NCBI RefSeq assembly: GCF_018991925.1
Contig: NW_024744482.1
Coordinates: 251,001-315,000, forward strand
DNA: 64,000 nt
Source: Homarus americanus
Lineage: Eukaryota; Arthropoda; Malacostraca; Decapoda; Nephropidae
Direction: 5' to 3'
The position numbers and the translations under genes are program-made. This document shows, in pieces, positions 11,038 to 23,527 of the stretch. Position 1 is the stretch's first letter; every line of letters starts with the position of its first letter. The notes beneath the pieces are model-generated. The model worked only from the letters and a program-made list of their open reading frames with translations. It did not search any database and was not told the DNA's origin.

Positions 11038-11482
11038 AGAGGATAGGAGGGAGGGAAGGAGGTAGGGAAAGAAGGAAGGGAGGAGGAGAGTGGGAATATA
11101 GGTGGGAGGGAAGAAGGGTGTAGAGTTGGTGGAAAGGAGAGATGGGAGAGATGAAAAGAGGGAGGAAGGAGGGAAGGAAGGCGGGAGGAAAGAATGTTAG
11201 GAAGAGGGATGGAGGGAGGGAAGGAGGAACGTAAGTTGATAGAGAGGGAGGAGAATGGGAAGGAGGGTGGAAGGGAGGGGATGAGGGTTGAAGGCTAGTA
11301 GAGAGGGAGGAAGGAAGTGAAGGAGGGAGGGTGGAAGGGAGGGGATGAAGGACGAAGGTTGGTAGAGGAGGAGGGAGTGAGAAGAGTGAGGGAGGAAGTG
11401 GAAGGAGGGGGGTGGAAGGGGGGAGGGGAGGATGGGAGGGGATGGGGGACGAAAGTTGGAAGAGAGAGAGAGAGAGAGAGGG
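11038..11482. repeat. Purine-rich GGGA/GGAAGG tract
   Basis: About 440 bp of near-continuous purines on the plus strand, ending in a GA run at 11461-11480. It has H-DNA potential. Frames on both strands are composition artefacts. Confidence 0.85.
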
Positions 11483-12310
11483 GAGTCAGGGAGGCAGTGA
11501 TGGACGATGGTTGGATTATATTCTGCCGCCTGGGTCATGAAGCTCAGGGATCCGGTATTGTCTATGCAGGGAGGGCGGAGAAGGTCAAGTGGGGTCAGGT
11601 TAACGAGAGCACCGGTGAAGACGATTTTTTTCTTTTAATTCGCTCCGTTTTTAAAGGTTTTAGGGGGTGTTCGTGTGGGATCACCTGCCAGTAAAGTTGG
11701 GCTGGTTTGGTCAGGGCGTTGCGTTGTTTGGCACGTCAGGGCACAGGTCAAGATGGGCAAGAGACTGTAAGATTGTGATGCCCACCAGAGTTCATTTCCT
11801 CTAGGGGGGGTTTTATGCTAAGTCCTCCTCCTGACCTGGGCATGTGAGAATGTAACTCCAGCACGCAAGTTACGACACAAGACATGTTAGGGGAAAACCT
11901 GGTCGTTACTGGACTAAGATTCCACAGTAACTACACCAACAGGAACCTAACCTAACTAGTACACATAACTTACGCGTCTTAAACACACACATGGTGACTA
12001 AAAATAACATCGAAATGACACCTAGATTCTACCATAAATACGCGAGTTTATTTAACCCCCAGTGAGGGACAAAAACAAAACGAACGATTCTTTGAGACTA
12101 AGAACTTACTATCTTAATGAATGCCTTAAGTTACGATATAAATTTGAGGGAGAAAAGAGAATAGAATTTACACTAAGCGTCCACCATAACATGAACACCT
12201 TTGCATACAGTTAGAGACAAAAACACAACTTAGGTTCCTCTGAGACACCGGGACAAGAGGTTATCATCAGAATGCCTTGACTGTGTAGGGCGTTCTTTTC
12301 TAACAGACGG
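11483..12310. other. Single-copy stretch with no recognised gene
   Basis: Mixed composition with short frames only. Phrases such as GAGACAAAAACA and AACTTA recur weakly at 12066 and 12210. Confidence 0.45.
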
Positions 12311-12317
12311 TGGCGCT

Positions 12318-12440
12318 GGAGCATGGAGGGAATCATGGTAGGAAGGTCTTGGAGCATGGAGGGAGTGAGGGTAGGAAGATCTTGGAGCATGGAGGGAGTG
12401 AGGGCAGGAAGGTCTGGAGCATGGAGGGAGTGAGGAGAGG
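12318..12440. repeat. 33-bp minisatellite, ~3.7 units
   Basis: The unit GGAGCATGGAGGGAGTGAGG plus GTAGGAAGATCTT repeats almost perfectly. Confidence 0.9.
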
Positions 12441-12590
12441 ATGGTAAGTCTTATGTAGCCACGCCAGGAGGATCACACTGAAGAAGGCGGTGAGGGCGAC
12501 TACCACGATATCTCAGGATCATCTACAAGACTCGTCGTCGGTGCGAGCTGACTGTAACTCACTTACCACAGGGTGCAGGTGTGTGTATGT

Positions 12591-12592
<2 letters not shown>

Positions 12593-12644
<52 letters not shown>

Positions 12645-12646
12645 TA
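12593..12646. repeat. (GT)n-(GA)n compound microsatellite
   Basis: A GT run turns into a short GA run. Confidence 0.95.
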
Positions 12647-13079
12647 ATTCACACTGTGTCATCTACCTGTACGAGTGAATTAAAGGTGTGTTGATATCTA
12701 AACCTCGAATAACAGAGATGAGAAGAACAGACGGAGGAGAAAGAGGGAGGAGGGGGAGAAGACAAACAACACAACAGGGAGATGAACTTGCAGGTGGGCG
12801 AGCATCCCGGATCACACACACACGCCAGAACAATCCTCTGGCCAGCCCAAGTAAAGTTCCAAAAGACGATGTGACAATAGAAGACCCTGACATTTCCCTC
12901 CCCCCTTCTCTACCCCTCACTACCATCCCCTCCCTCCCCCTACTACCTCTTGGGAGTTCCATCTCTAATCTCAAGCCATTCTCCACCCTGGATCTCTAGC
13001 CCTCCAAGGACGAGATTTCTTCATCGAGGGCGAGACACCTCCACCTACCTACCTACCTCCTCCTCCTCCTCCTGAGAGA

Positions 13080-13920
13080 TGGTAGTGGTGATCGAGGACT
13101 TGGTTGCCACTCCTGACCTCTGGATCAATCACAGGGTCTGGAGGGTCAAGTGTCTCAAGGTAGTGTGCAGGTGAGAGGAAATAAAGGATAGTCAAGAAGA
13201 ATTCAGGTGATACGTTTTCCACTATTCACCTTCGAGGGGAAATACCAACAGTTATTATCCTGTTGTAACTGTGCATGGTCATCCACACACACAATATAAT
13301 AATAATAATATATACACAGTACCCCAACACAGACAAAATCTCTAGCGTCCCGTCAGGTCGTACCCACTTAGTTCGGCAGTTCCTTTCAGATGTTGGCACT
13401 GACCGTCTGGCACTCAAGAAACTTAACGTAGTACCTGAGGCAGACTACCTGCACCTGACTCATAGGTCAGGGTCGTGTGACATATTCATATAATATAATG
13501 GAAACAACAAGTGAGAGTTGAGGCTTATTCCTTAACGACCTGACTCCACAAGTGTCTTCTTCAGAAATAACAAGACAAAGCCACAAGACTATATATAGAC
13601 AACAGTCATTCATCCGTCCGGACGCCTCAACGTGTCACCTTCCAATTGGTCCACCAGGCTCGCTGCCCCGCCCCTTCTGCCCACTCACATGCCGACAACT
13701 TTGACCAGCTGATGAACCCCCGCTCTATTGTTGCTGGAATGTTCCATATTAATGTGGGCGGCCTCGAGCGCTTTTCTCATCTCTTTATTTTTCCTGCATG
13801 TGATAATTGTTGATCCATCCCAATTTGGCAGATGATCAGTTTCATATATTTACACACGAGAGTATTCAATGTTCTATGATATCTGAACTAGACTTATCAC
13901 TTGTTCTAAAATCAATGAGT
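13080..13920. other. Single-copy stretch with no recognised gene
   Basis: It includes a CCT/ACCT patch just before it (13042-13071) and a 13275-13493 frame whose central 40 codons are not low complexity but match nothing I recognise. Confidence 0.4.
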
Positions 13921-13921
13921 C

Positions 13922-14100
13922 TTAACCATGGCAACTGAAGCACGTTAAGCCATCAGTGCTCTATAACCATGGCAACTGAAGCACGTTAAGCCATCAGTGC
14001 TCAATAACCATGGCAACTGAAGCACGTTAAGCCATCAGTGCTCAATAACCATGGCAACTGAAGCACGTTAAGCCATCAGTGCTCAATAACCATGGCAAAT
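13922..14100. repeat. 41-bp minisatellite, ~4.4 units
   Basis: Near-identical copies of AACCATGGCAACTGAAGCAC then GTTAAGCCATCAGTGCTCWAT. The low divergence suggests recent expansion. Confidence 0.95.
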
Positions 14101-14153
14101 GAAGCACTTAAAACTAACAACACTACTTAAACATTGATAACATATTTGCCTTG

Positions 14154-14390
14154 AAGGAGGGGGGGGAGAGGGTGTGATGAAGAGGGGATGATAGGAACTG
14201 GGTGAGGGGGGATATGGGGAGGTGATGGGGAAGGGAGATCTGGAAGGGGTGAGATGGGGAGGGGGTGATGGGGTGACGAGGAGGAGAGGAAGAGGAGGTG
14301 GAAAACAGGTACAATACTTGGTGCTCACGATTTCCCCCTCCTCCTCCCCCCCCCACCCCCTCCCCACCACCACACCTCCCCTACCACCGC
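14154..14390. repeat. Purine tract switching to pyrimidine tract
   Basis: GGGGGAGAGGG-type DNA (14154-14300) is followed by CCTCCTCCCCCC (14335-14390). Confidence 0.8.
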
Positions 14391-14606
14391 AGAACGTTTA
14401 AGCATTTCCTAATCTCAGATCTCTCAGACTTAATTGCGCGTCATATTTCATTTCGCAAATACGCGCTCGAAATTTCCCGAATTACTGTAGTCACGGAGGG
14501 TTATGTTCCACGGGGCTATTATATTTGTTTAGTCACTACGTCTGTTCTGGGGTTAAGATAGTGCTAATTTAGACGGATATCAGGTGACCCTAGGGAGCTG
14601 AGGTGG

Positions 14607-14611
14607 AGAGA

Positions 14612-14642
<31 letters not shown>
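14607..14642. repeat. (AG)n microsatellite
   Basis: A GA run followed by an ACAAACCC / AC patch at 14690-14735. Confidence 0.9.
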
Positions 14643-14643
<1 letters not shown>

Positions 14644-14759
14644 TTCTTCACTTATCCTTATACTCACGCGAGCATAACACATATACACAAAAAACAAACC
14701 CAAACAAACCCAAACAAACACACACACACACACACGCCCAAACAACAACAAGAGTCTCG

Positions 14760-15470
14760 CTATCGTGTCGTGCCGGACAAGGTTTAGCATCGACGTGTAG
14801 GAACTCAGAGGCTCGTCATCACCATCCAGTTCTTGACGAGAAAAAAAGTTAAATCCAGTTAATTTCCGAGACATGAGTGTTCGTGTGGCCGCGTCTGGAA
14901 TTCTGAATCACAGTTAATTATAATCGATTCCCTTATACGATACAGGAATTTTTGTAACCGCTAAATTATATAATCGATTTGCTTTAATTTATTATACACA
15001 AGCGCCGACGAATTTTACTGCAAGTGGATATTCTTTATTTAATTTGCGTCACATAGCTTAATGAATGCATAACCTGACTCACTGATGTTATTATTTTAAA
15101 CATACATGAAAATATAAGAGAAGTTTATCGCCAGCGAGTGTCTATATCAACTGCGTCGTTAGCTCTATGGTAGTCTAGCCAACTGCGTCGTTAGCTCTAT
15201 GATAGTCTAACCAACAGATTGACTTACACGATTGCTAACTAAATTCATTACTGTTAAGCATATACTTGTGTGTGCTTAATGAAATACATGACCGACTGAC
15301 TGACTGACAGACTTACTGACCGAGATAAATTTGAACCAATTTATGGTTATCTTTGTCTTCTCTTCCACTTTTCTTCAAGACGATAATGATTTCGTCGAAG
15401 AAAATACAGATCACCAAAAGATAAGACAACCTAACTTATTTCACCTGAAGATGAATCAACCTGACGCTAA
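14760..15470. other. AT-rich single-copy stretch with no recognised gene
   Basis: The only structure is a 34-bp direct duplication (AACTGCGTCGTTAGCTCTAT) at 15150-15212 and a short GACT run at 15293-15310. Confidence 0.5.
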
Positions 15471-15496
15471 CCTGACCTGACCTGACCTAACCTAAC
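15471..15496 (-). repeat. Telomere-like (CCTRA)n run
   Basis: CCTGA units change to CCTAA units. Confidence 0.6.
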
Positions 15497-15544
15497 ACAT
15501 CCTCTCCCCCTCCCTAACCCCCCATGTAGCGTTAGGGAAGGTTA

Positions 15545-15895
15545 ATCCTCATGTGTAATAAGCTGGGGCCTAATCTTCAAGTGTAATAAGCTGGGGGTTT
15601 AATTTTCAGGTGTAATAAGCTGGGGTCCAAACTTCAGGTGTAATAAGCTGGGGGTTTAATTTTCAGGTGTAATAAGCTGGGGTCCAAACTTCAGGTGTAT
15701 TAAGCTGGGGCCTAATCTTCAGGTGTAATAAGCTGGGGGTTTAATTTTCAGGTGTAATAAGCTGGGGCCTAATCTTCAGGTGTAATAAGCTGGGGCCTAA
15801 TCTTCAGGTGTAATACGCTGGGGGTTTAATTTTCAGGTGTAATAAGCTGGGGTCCAAACTTCAGGTGTATTAAGCTGGGGGATTAATCTTCAGGT
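15545..15895. repeat. 28-30 bp minisatellite (AGGTGTAATAAGCTGGGG)
   Basis: About twelve units share AGGTGTAATAAGCTGGGG, followed by either GTTTAATTTTC or TCCAAACTTC or CCTAATCTTC. The variable half alternates in an irregular order. Confidence 0.93.
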
Positions 15896-15899
15896 GATC

Positions 15900-17855
15900 C
15901 GAAAACACTAACTAAAGGCTTTGAATATACTAAGGTTCATCGAAGAACAGTTTATTTCATTTAATATCTTAGGATAATCATTAATTTCCTGCAATATGAC
16001 GAGATAATGTTAAGGGTTATACAAGGGAAGTGTTAGCTCACACACACATATAGAAACTGACGTACAGTATAGTCAGGGACAAAAGTTCACTCCCCGTGGT
16101 GAAACCGAGTCACGGGAATGAGTCTCCGAACAGACTTATCCTGACTGTTTCATTTTATTTGGGGTCGATGCTGCTTCATTTTGGGAGGGAGCGAGTTTTT
16201 TTACCCTGATTGTACGGGCAGTCACCTCAAAAAGTTCGTGTCCTCGGCAATTAGAATGAACCGCTGGTACGAACCCTGTGAGTCCTCTGGTTCAGTTTTG
16301 ATCATAAGGGTTGAAAATAAAGACTGAACTGTGCAATTTGTGTGAATGAAAAAGTAAATAAAATTCACAGGGATTAAAACACTCTCATTTTAGATTTACA
16401 AGAAACAGCAAAGATTCAGGAAAGGTCGACCACAGAAGCTAATAACAAAATAAGTTTTCTTATTGTATTTTGTGGTGTTTCAAGCGAATCTGACCTTCAT
16501 CTCCATCGCAAATGAGTCATTGCAGAAAGTGGGCAGGTTTGAAGTAGAGGGAAATTGTGGAATAGAACCACGCAAAAAAATGACGAAACGAAACCTAACG
16601 AAACCTCCTAACCAGAGACACCAGAAGGACCAGAACCTAACCTCCTAGCCACCTCGGACCCCCGTTGTGTAAAAACCTTACCTTAATTAACACATGCTAG
16701 GAAGAAGTGGTGGAGTATAGTCTTGTGATCGTAGTATTCGGCTTGGAACATGTGCAGGGCGAAATATTGTTGGCAATGTTCCTTCTTCTGGTCGGCACGA
16801 AGCACCAAACTCTTTATATCCTTCCACAATCATTCTATATTATGCGTATGAACGCCTGTAGCACTTCACAGAGGTTAACAGAATACCATGAACCTTAAAA
16901 ATGTCAATGGCGGCGGCTTCGTTTTCAAATACACGATGAATAGTTTGCCAAGCTGACGTAAAACACCAGTACACAGAGACGCCATCTTGAAACTAGCAAA
17001 TTCGAAACTGCGCTCGAGCAGTAGTATCACGTGACACCGAGACTTACGGTGATTGGCGAGTAAATTCTTGAATGAAATTGATGTCCAAAATACTCGAAAA
17101 AAAAAATTGCGAAGAAAACGCAATGAATTTTTTTGCTCTATCTCCCCATATAAACAGGAATATTATGCACACATGGTGAATTCTTAAGCAACGTTTTAAC
17201 ATTGTTTATAGCTATGAGATGCACTGGTACAACGAAGACAAGACAAGAGAAGGCAGTTACATCTACTTCTAAATCCTTCACCTCGACAGATACTCCGTGT
17301 GGGAACAATTATTCCACTTTTTGTGACTAACTTGTAAACATTTTCTTCCTTACAAAGCACATCTGGTAAAGTGCCATTTTAATGGTGTCATGGCAGGCGC
17401 GATTCACTGCACACTGCACAAACCCAAGACCTTGTCACTTGGGTCGCATCTGCTTTGACTATTTATTGCGTTTATTGCGACTCTCCATTGAAAAATAAAC
17501 GCCTTTGTATGTGTTATATCATAGTTATTTAATTTAATAAAGGTTCACGTATAAACATGTTGATATATATGTAAAATATATTGAAATTTCTATGTTGTCA
17601 TAATGCTCATGGGCAGAGGGAGAGAACACCAAGGCAAGAGGAAATGAGGAATCATTTGTTTGTTTATATTTATCTTTACTGTTACATTCAGAAAGAAATG
17701 TTAGAGGAAATGTGTATAACATCCTCAGGTAAGGGACATTATAACCAAGAATACCCACAGGTGTGTAGTTCAGGATCCCAACACTGCTGGCGCTGAATTA
17801 TTTCATTTAGTTTCGACACTGACTCATTCGGAAGGAGACGCGGACTGTTTTATGT
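15900..17855. other. Single-copy stretch with no recognised gene
   Basis: Nearly 2 kb of mixed, mostly AT-rich DNA with no frame above 85 codons and no RNA gene that I can see. It contains CGCCATCTTGAAAC and CACGTGACACC but no coherent domain. An AC run closes it at 17862-17882. Confidence 0.45.
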
Positions 17856-18299
17856 GACTGTACACACACACACACACACACACCATCTCTAAGCTACTTG
17901 AACACCTTTGACCCAGATCTCAAGAGGAGGACAAAGGTACGTCACCTTCCTGCTTTACCAACTCACAGGTGACCAACATTCCACCTGTGATTTATTGCCA
18001 TGTTGCACAGGCACGAAGCCAGAGAGAAAAAACACGCCAAAGGTTACAAAGGTCTCCTCTCGTTACGTTAATAGCAGTAGAGGCACCTGGAGAGACAGTC
18101 CGAGTAGAGAGAGAGAGAGAGGAAATTACAAAGGTCATATCTCGTTAACAATAGAGGCATCAGGTGACACAGTACGAACAGTGAGAAGCTTGTTAAGTGG
18201 GAGACTCTGAGAGATAGAGACGAGAGAGAGAGTTATCAAGAAACTGGACGAGAGAGTTCTAGAGATAGTACAGGGGCGAAAGGAGAATACCGTGGAAGA

Positions 18300-18372
18300 A
18301 CAGAGAGATAATGTAGAGATAATGAGAACTAATGTAGGGATAATGAGAGATAATGTTGAGATAATGAGTGAT
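18300..18372. repeat. Short degenerate ~18-bp repeat (GAGATAATGAGA)
   Basis: Phrases like TGTAGAGATAATGAGA recur about five times. A GA run is at 18521-18549. Confidence 0.7.
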
Positions 18373-18519
18373 AAACAAAGGGGAGAGACAAGCGGAGAAA
18401 TATTACGGGAAAAAAGTTGAGAAATAGCATACCAAAGAAGAGGATGAGAAATTGTAGAGAGAGATAATAAGATGAGAGAAAGTAGTGAAGTAGGAGAGAG
18501 ACTAAGAGATAATATAGTC

Positions 18520-18553
<34 letters not shown>

Positions 18554-18596
18554 TAAAGTTTATTGCTGGGATTATGATGGCAGGTTGCACAATGAT

Positions 18597-18855
<259 letters not shown>

Positions 18856-18970
18856 GTAGCACTTACATCAAACACGAAATAAACAAACACTGACTGTCAC
18901 ACACACACGTTACGACACCAACAGTGACTCTTCGTCTAGATTACCACTAAGCACACTGTCAGCCGAGGCC

Positions 18971-19394
18971 ATGGCCTCTCTTGCAAGGAAGGAACGACGT
19001 CAGCATATAGAGAGGGTGGAGGGAAGAGGCAGTGTCAGCTTACAGTATAGAGAGGGTGGAGGGAGGAGGAGGCAGTGTCAGCTTAAAGAGAGGGTGGAAG
19101 GAGGAGGTAGTGTCAGCTTATACAGTAGAGAGGGTGGAGGGAAGAGGCAGTGTTAGCTTATAGAGAGGGAGGAGGGAGGGAGGAGGTAGTGTCAGCTTAT
19201 AGAAAGGGAGGAGGGAGGGAGGAGGTAGTGTCAGCTTATAGAGAGGGAGGAGGGAGGGAAGAGGCAGTGTCAGCTAATGGAGAGGGAGGAGGGAGGGAGG
19301 AGGTAGTGTCAGCTTATAGAGAGGGAGGAGGGAGGGAAGAGGCAGTGTCAGCTTATAGAGAGGGTGGAGGGAGGGAGGAGGAGGCATCACACAG
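18971..19394. repeat. ~36-39 bp minisatellite (GAGGCAGTGTCAGCTTATAG)
   Basis: About eleven units combine a GGAGGGAGG purine block with GTGTCAGCTTATAGAG. Units lengthen from about 33-37 to 39 bp across the array. Confidence 0.92.
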
Positions 19395-19489
19395 GTGAAA
19401 GTTAAAGAGAGATGTAATTACTTCCTCGTGGACGCTCAAGTGTGGTGGAGCTGCCCAGACGCTTTTATTGCTCCACCTGGTCGTCACAC

Positions 19490-19672
19490 ACCTGTTACCT
19501 GTACCCCCAAGCCTGCACACCTGTCACCTGTACCCCCAAGCCTACACACCTGTCACCTGAACTTCCAAGTCTACACACCTGTCACCTGTACCCCCAAGCC
19601 TGCACACCTGTCACCTGTACCCCCAAGCCTACACACCTGTCACCTGTATCCCCGTAGCCACCACACCTGTAA
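19490..19672. repeat. 29-bp minisatellite (CACCTGTCACCTGTACCCCC)
   Basis: Six units of CACACCTGTCACCTGTACCC plus CCAAGCCTG. Confidence 0.92.
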
Positions 19673-19769
19673 GTAACCATCTACAACACTTACCACATCA
19701 GCAGGTAATAACCATATAATTTCAACCTCAAATCGATTAATGAGTAACTTAATACTACATAGGTAAGCT

Positions 19770-19872
19770 GGGTCGTCTGTGTATGTGTCTTAGTACGTGT
19801 ATATGTATATGTATGTGTCTTAGTATGTATGAGTATATGTATGTTTATGTATGTATATATATATATATATGA
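19770..19872. repeat. (TATG)n/(AT)n degenerate array
   Basis: TATGTGTCTTAGTA phrases grade into TATGTATATATAT. Confidence 0.75.
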
Positions 19873-20200
19873 GTGTATGGCGTGTTGGTAGGGCATCAAA
19901 GGTATGTCCTACTGTTCTCACCTGCTTCTAAGGCAATCAATCAATCTACGGTTGTTTTGTCTGAGAGTTGTGGATTTCCCTAATAAACAACATGGACGCT
20001 GGATGCCTTTAAAGCAATTCCTAGCCAACGAATGACTACACTACATTTACTTACACCTGTACACCTCACTCTACATACATAGGAGTTGTCCCTTCGTGTT
20101 TAGTCCAGTGTTCTTACCTGTAAAAGAGAAAAAAAAGTAGTTAGTAATATGACAACAGGTAAGATATAGATGAGATAAAGACAGAAGGCAGGTAACAGTA

Positions 20201-20225
20201 ACCTAACCTAACCTAACCTAACCCC
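20201..20225 (-). repeat. Telomere-like (CCTAA)n run
   Basis: About five CCTAA pentamers in a row. Confidence 0.8.
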
Positions 20226-20579
20226 ACGTGAGGTAATAAGTGAGGAGCCAACATCAAAACCTCCCACTGACACAGCCAACAGGTAAACTAATCACCCGTC
20301 ACTTGGTCATATTTTACACCTGCCTCCAAGAATCAAATTGATATTGTATACAAACACAACTTAATTGACAACCAGTTCCTATACACAGCCAAAAATGACA
20401 AACAGGAAGCGAACCAGTTACCTACACCGTTTTGTTGTTGTTTGTTGTTGTCAGGGAGAAGGAAAATACGATAATAATAAGTACTTACCCATAAAGCATT
20501 AAGCGAATCGTGAATCAATTGTCAAGAACCAAAGATCAATTATATACAGCAGAAGAAGCAGTAGTAGAAGAAGCTGTAA

Positions 20580-20755
20580 CGTTACCTCGACCACACCATC
20601 ACAACACCATCAATACCAGCAAGAAGACCACAACTAGCACCACCATACCACATCACCACCAACACCCCACCACACCACACCAACCACTAACAGACCTTTA
20701 CCACCACCATCCCACCACAACACACCACACTACACCACCACCACCACCAGCAGAA
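20580..20755. repeat. CCA/CAC-rich low-complexity tract
   Basis: CACCACCA phrases generate a His/Pro/Thr-rich 91-codon frame. That is not evidence of a gene. Confidence 0.8.
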
Positions 20756-20899
20756 TCCAGCCAGCCAGCCCAGCCATACCTGTAGTGACGCTGGCATCCC
20801 TTAACGAAGACTGGACTCGTAAAGCAGTAGGTGCGTGAGGCTTTGGAATTCTCGATCAACTGAAACATCCACTCCATAACTAGTGACATTACGCCCCTT

Positions 20900-21580
20900 T
20901 GTTAATTGGATGGCTGAACTGATGTCAAGATGAAGAGTAACTTTTGACGTCACCTCTTGAAGTCAATTTCTAACGTGGAGGAAGAACCGAATAGGAACTG
21001 AAATAATTAAAGTGTTCCATATATCTAATTAGCAACTGATCGTTTTGTAGTTTATCTTACGACGTCAAGGATTAGTTGATTAGAAGTTCATTATTACAAG
21101 CGAGGATGTTTACTTTAAGCTGATTAGAAACTTAACATTAAATACAGCTGATTAGAAGCATGCTATCTAGTTTAGCTGATTGGAAGCTCAGTTTTTAAAG
21201 TTATATTATGTCTCTTAGCTGATTAAAAGCTCACTATTTAAAGTACTTTTTATTAAGTTAAAGATAAGCTATAGTTTAAAGCTCATTATCTATATCTTCA
21301 AGGATTAGCTGATTAGAAAACCACCTGAGCTAAACCTTCCTTCTAATGATACAAATTAGCCATTCACAATCTCATGAATAACCGAGAAGGTAATGCTAGA
21401 CCCAATCATTTACGTGAGCAATCGAGTCCCCTTTAACGTTACGGATTAGCTAATTAGAAAGTTACCTCTTGCGGAACCAATCAGATAATCAGGTATACTT
21501 GTTCATGAGGGTTCGGGGTTTCAGTAAGTGATTCGTTTGGTAGGAATTAGTGAACCATTACAGGGGATAGAATTGGTTAC
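20900..21580. repeat. AT-rich stretch with degenerate AGCTGATTAGAAGCTCA repeat
   Basis: AGCTGATTAGAAG-like blocks recur about seven times at irregular 40-60 bp spacing (21070-21320), with further AGCTAATTAG copies at 21448. No gene is seen. Confidence 0.5.
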
Positions 21581-21585
21581 TTGCT

Positions 21586-21634
21586 GGTGTGTGTATGTGT
21601 GTGTGTGTGTGTGTGTTGTGTGTGTGTGTGTGTG
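21586..21634. repeat. (GT)n microsatellite
   Basis: An interrupted GT run. AAAACACAA-rich low-complexity DNA follows to about 22100. Confidence 0.9.
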
Positions 21635-22162
21635 AAGGAAATATTACAGGTACCATTAATGCTCCATAAAACACCAAAATAAGTCAAACAAACACATACA
21701 TCAAATATAAACAAACAACGCCCTTAATATTATCAACGAAATAAAACACAATACAAGCACTCTAAAAAAAAAAACACTTTATACGATACAAACTCAAACA
21801 TATAGTATTAATATATTACACACACAACCTGGAAATCAACCCCAAAAAATGCGCTAAAAACACAAATTTCACTCAAAAAACACGCCACAAACAAAGAAAA
21901 ACACTCAACAACACAAAAATCACCCAATAAATATATAAAAACACCCAACAAAAACAAAATAAACACAACAAGCATAAAATTATTCCCAAAACAAAAACAA
22001 AACAATCAAGAAAACTACAAAAAATAATCACAAACACATAAGAAAATTCAAACACAAAATACAAACACCACAAACACAAATAATATTACAATAAAAAACA
22101 GTCTCTAAATGTCAACTTCCAAGCAATGTGGAGTTCCGTGAGTCATCCCTCCCTAGTATAGT

Positions 22163-22166
22163 TTGC

Positions 22167-22244
<78 letters not shown>

Positions 22245-22362
22245 GCTTGCCTGTCTGTCTGTCGGTGGTTTTTTCTGCTTCTCTGTCTGTTTATCTGCTT
22301 CTTTATCTTTCAGGTTATTTAATTGCCTGTGTATTTGTCTCTCCCTCTGTCATGTCTGTCTA

Positions 22363-22392
<30 letters not shown>
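22163..22392. repeat. (TGTC)n tetranucleotide arrays
   Basis: About 25 TGTC units (22163-22262), then a mixed gap, then about 12 more (22348-22392). Confidence 0.93.
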
Positions 22393-22393
<1 letters not shown>

Positions 22394-22399
22394 CAACCA

Positions 22400-23225
22400 C
22401 TACCTACACCTTGTTATTGTCCCTCTTAAAACAGGTCCAACTTTGTATCAAGGTGATCCTGAAACCCTTAAGCCACAGTATAAACAAACATACTCCCTAA
22501 CATTAATTTTTTTCCCTAGATTTCTAAGCCTTTCCCGCTATATTGCAAAGCGGATCAGGATCAAATAGGGAAAAAAAAACATTCTTTCCCTACAGTTACT
22601 CTCACTACTGCGGTATTTTTCCTTCCTATAACAAAGCTCTACCTATGTGGTTCAATCAGTCACTAAAGAGGAAAAAAAAAAGAAAAAAAAATACAATGAT
22701 TTAGAATAAGTTTGAGATAAATAAACAATATTCATAATTTATCAACAGACCAATAAAATAAATTAAACAAATACAACTGAGATAATTTCCATTTCTTCAG
22801 GAGGTAAATTTACATATCTTCTCTTGGTTCCTGAAGGTCACTTGTCACCCCAGTAGAACACCAAATGCTACACAGTAACACTATGTATTTATCCAGGAGC
22901 TACAGTGGTGACAAAGGTATTATAATCCTATTGACTACAGAGACAACTAGATCGAGATTTATTCACACTTGAAGTATTATTATAGCGTCATAAATTAAGA
23001 GTATAATGTGAATCTCTTATCGTCTGTGTGTGTGTGTTACGACTCCCCGCTGTCACACTTGTTCACGTACGACCCAGGGAGAAGGTGTCCACGTTGACTT
23101 GTACGTTCAGGAGAGGTCATGTGGTCATCGATGTTTATTACCTTTGGGATCACTCTTCTGAGGTAAGTTCCTGGTTCTTACAGTGACAGAGAGACGAAAA
23201 AACATCTTACACCTGAATCTGTCTG
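22400..23225. other. AT-rich single-copy stretch with no recognised gene
   Basis: A-runs at 22570 and 22672-22690; no domain or RNA gene is visible. Confidence 0.45.
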
Positions 23226-23227
23226 TC

Positions 23228-23229
23228 AG

Positions 23230-23264
<35 letters not shown>

Positions 23265-23484
23265 CAAAACTACGAGAAAAAATAAATCTATATATAAAGC
23301 TCTTCCCTGGGCTGGTTGTCTCGCCTCTCCCTGGTTGATAAATCTGGCGGTAGGAGGAACACCTCAGTCACGCGGGTAATTTTCCTGTTGGTGTTGGCAT
23401 CTCGTGGCTAATTTAGGGTCACGGTCGGCGTGTTTCCTGAGGGGTGGTGTGGCGTCATCTGTGTACGTCCACTCTTTAGCTTCT

Positions 23485-23526
<42 letters not shown>
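23228..23526. repeat. (CT)n and (GT)n microsatellites
   Basis: A CT run at 23230-23259 and a GT run at 23486-23526 flank GC-richer unique DNA. Confidence 0.9.

Positions 23527-23527
<1 letters not shown>

Noticed and set aside
13275..13493. Coding exon
   Set aside because: The 40 normal-looking codons match nothing I recognise, and the start lies in AC/AAT simple sequence.
13922..14100. CRISPR-like array
   Set aside because: The units are contiguous 41-bp copies with no spacers.
15545..15895. CRISPR-like array
   Set aside because: The spacers are not unique, as they alternate among three variants, and the context is eukaryotic.
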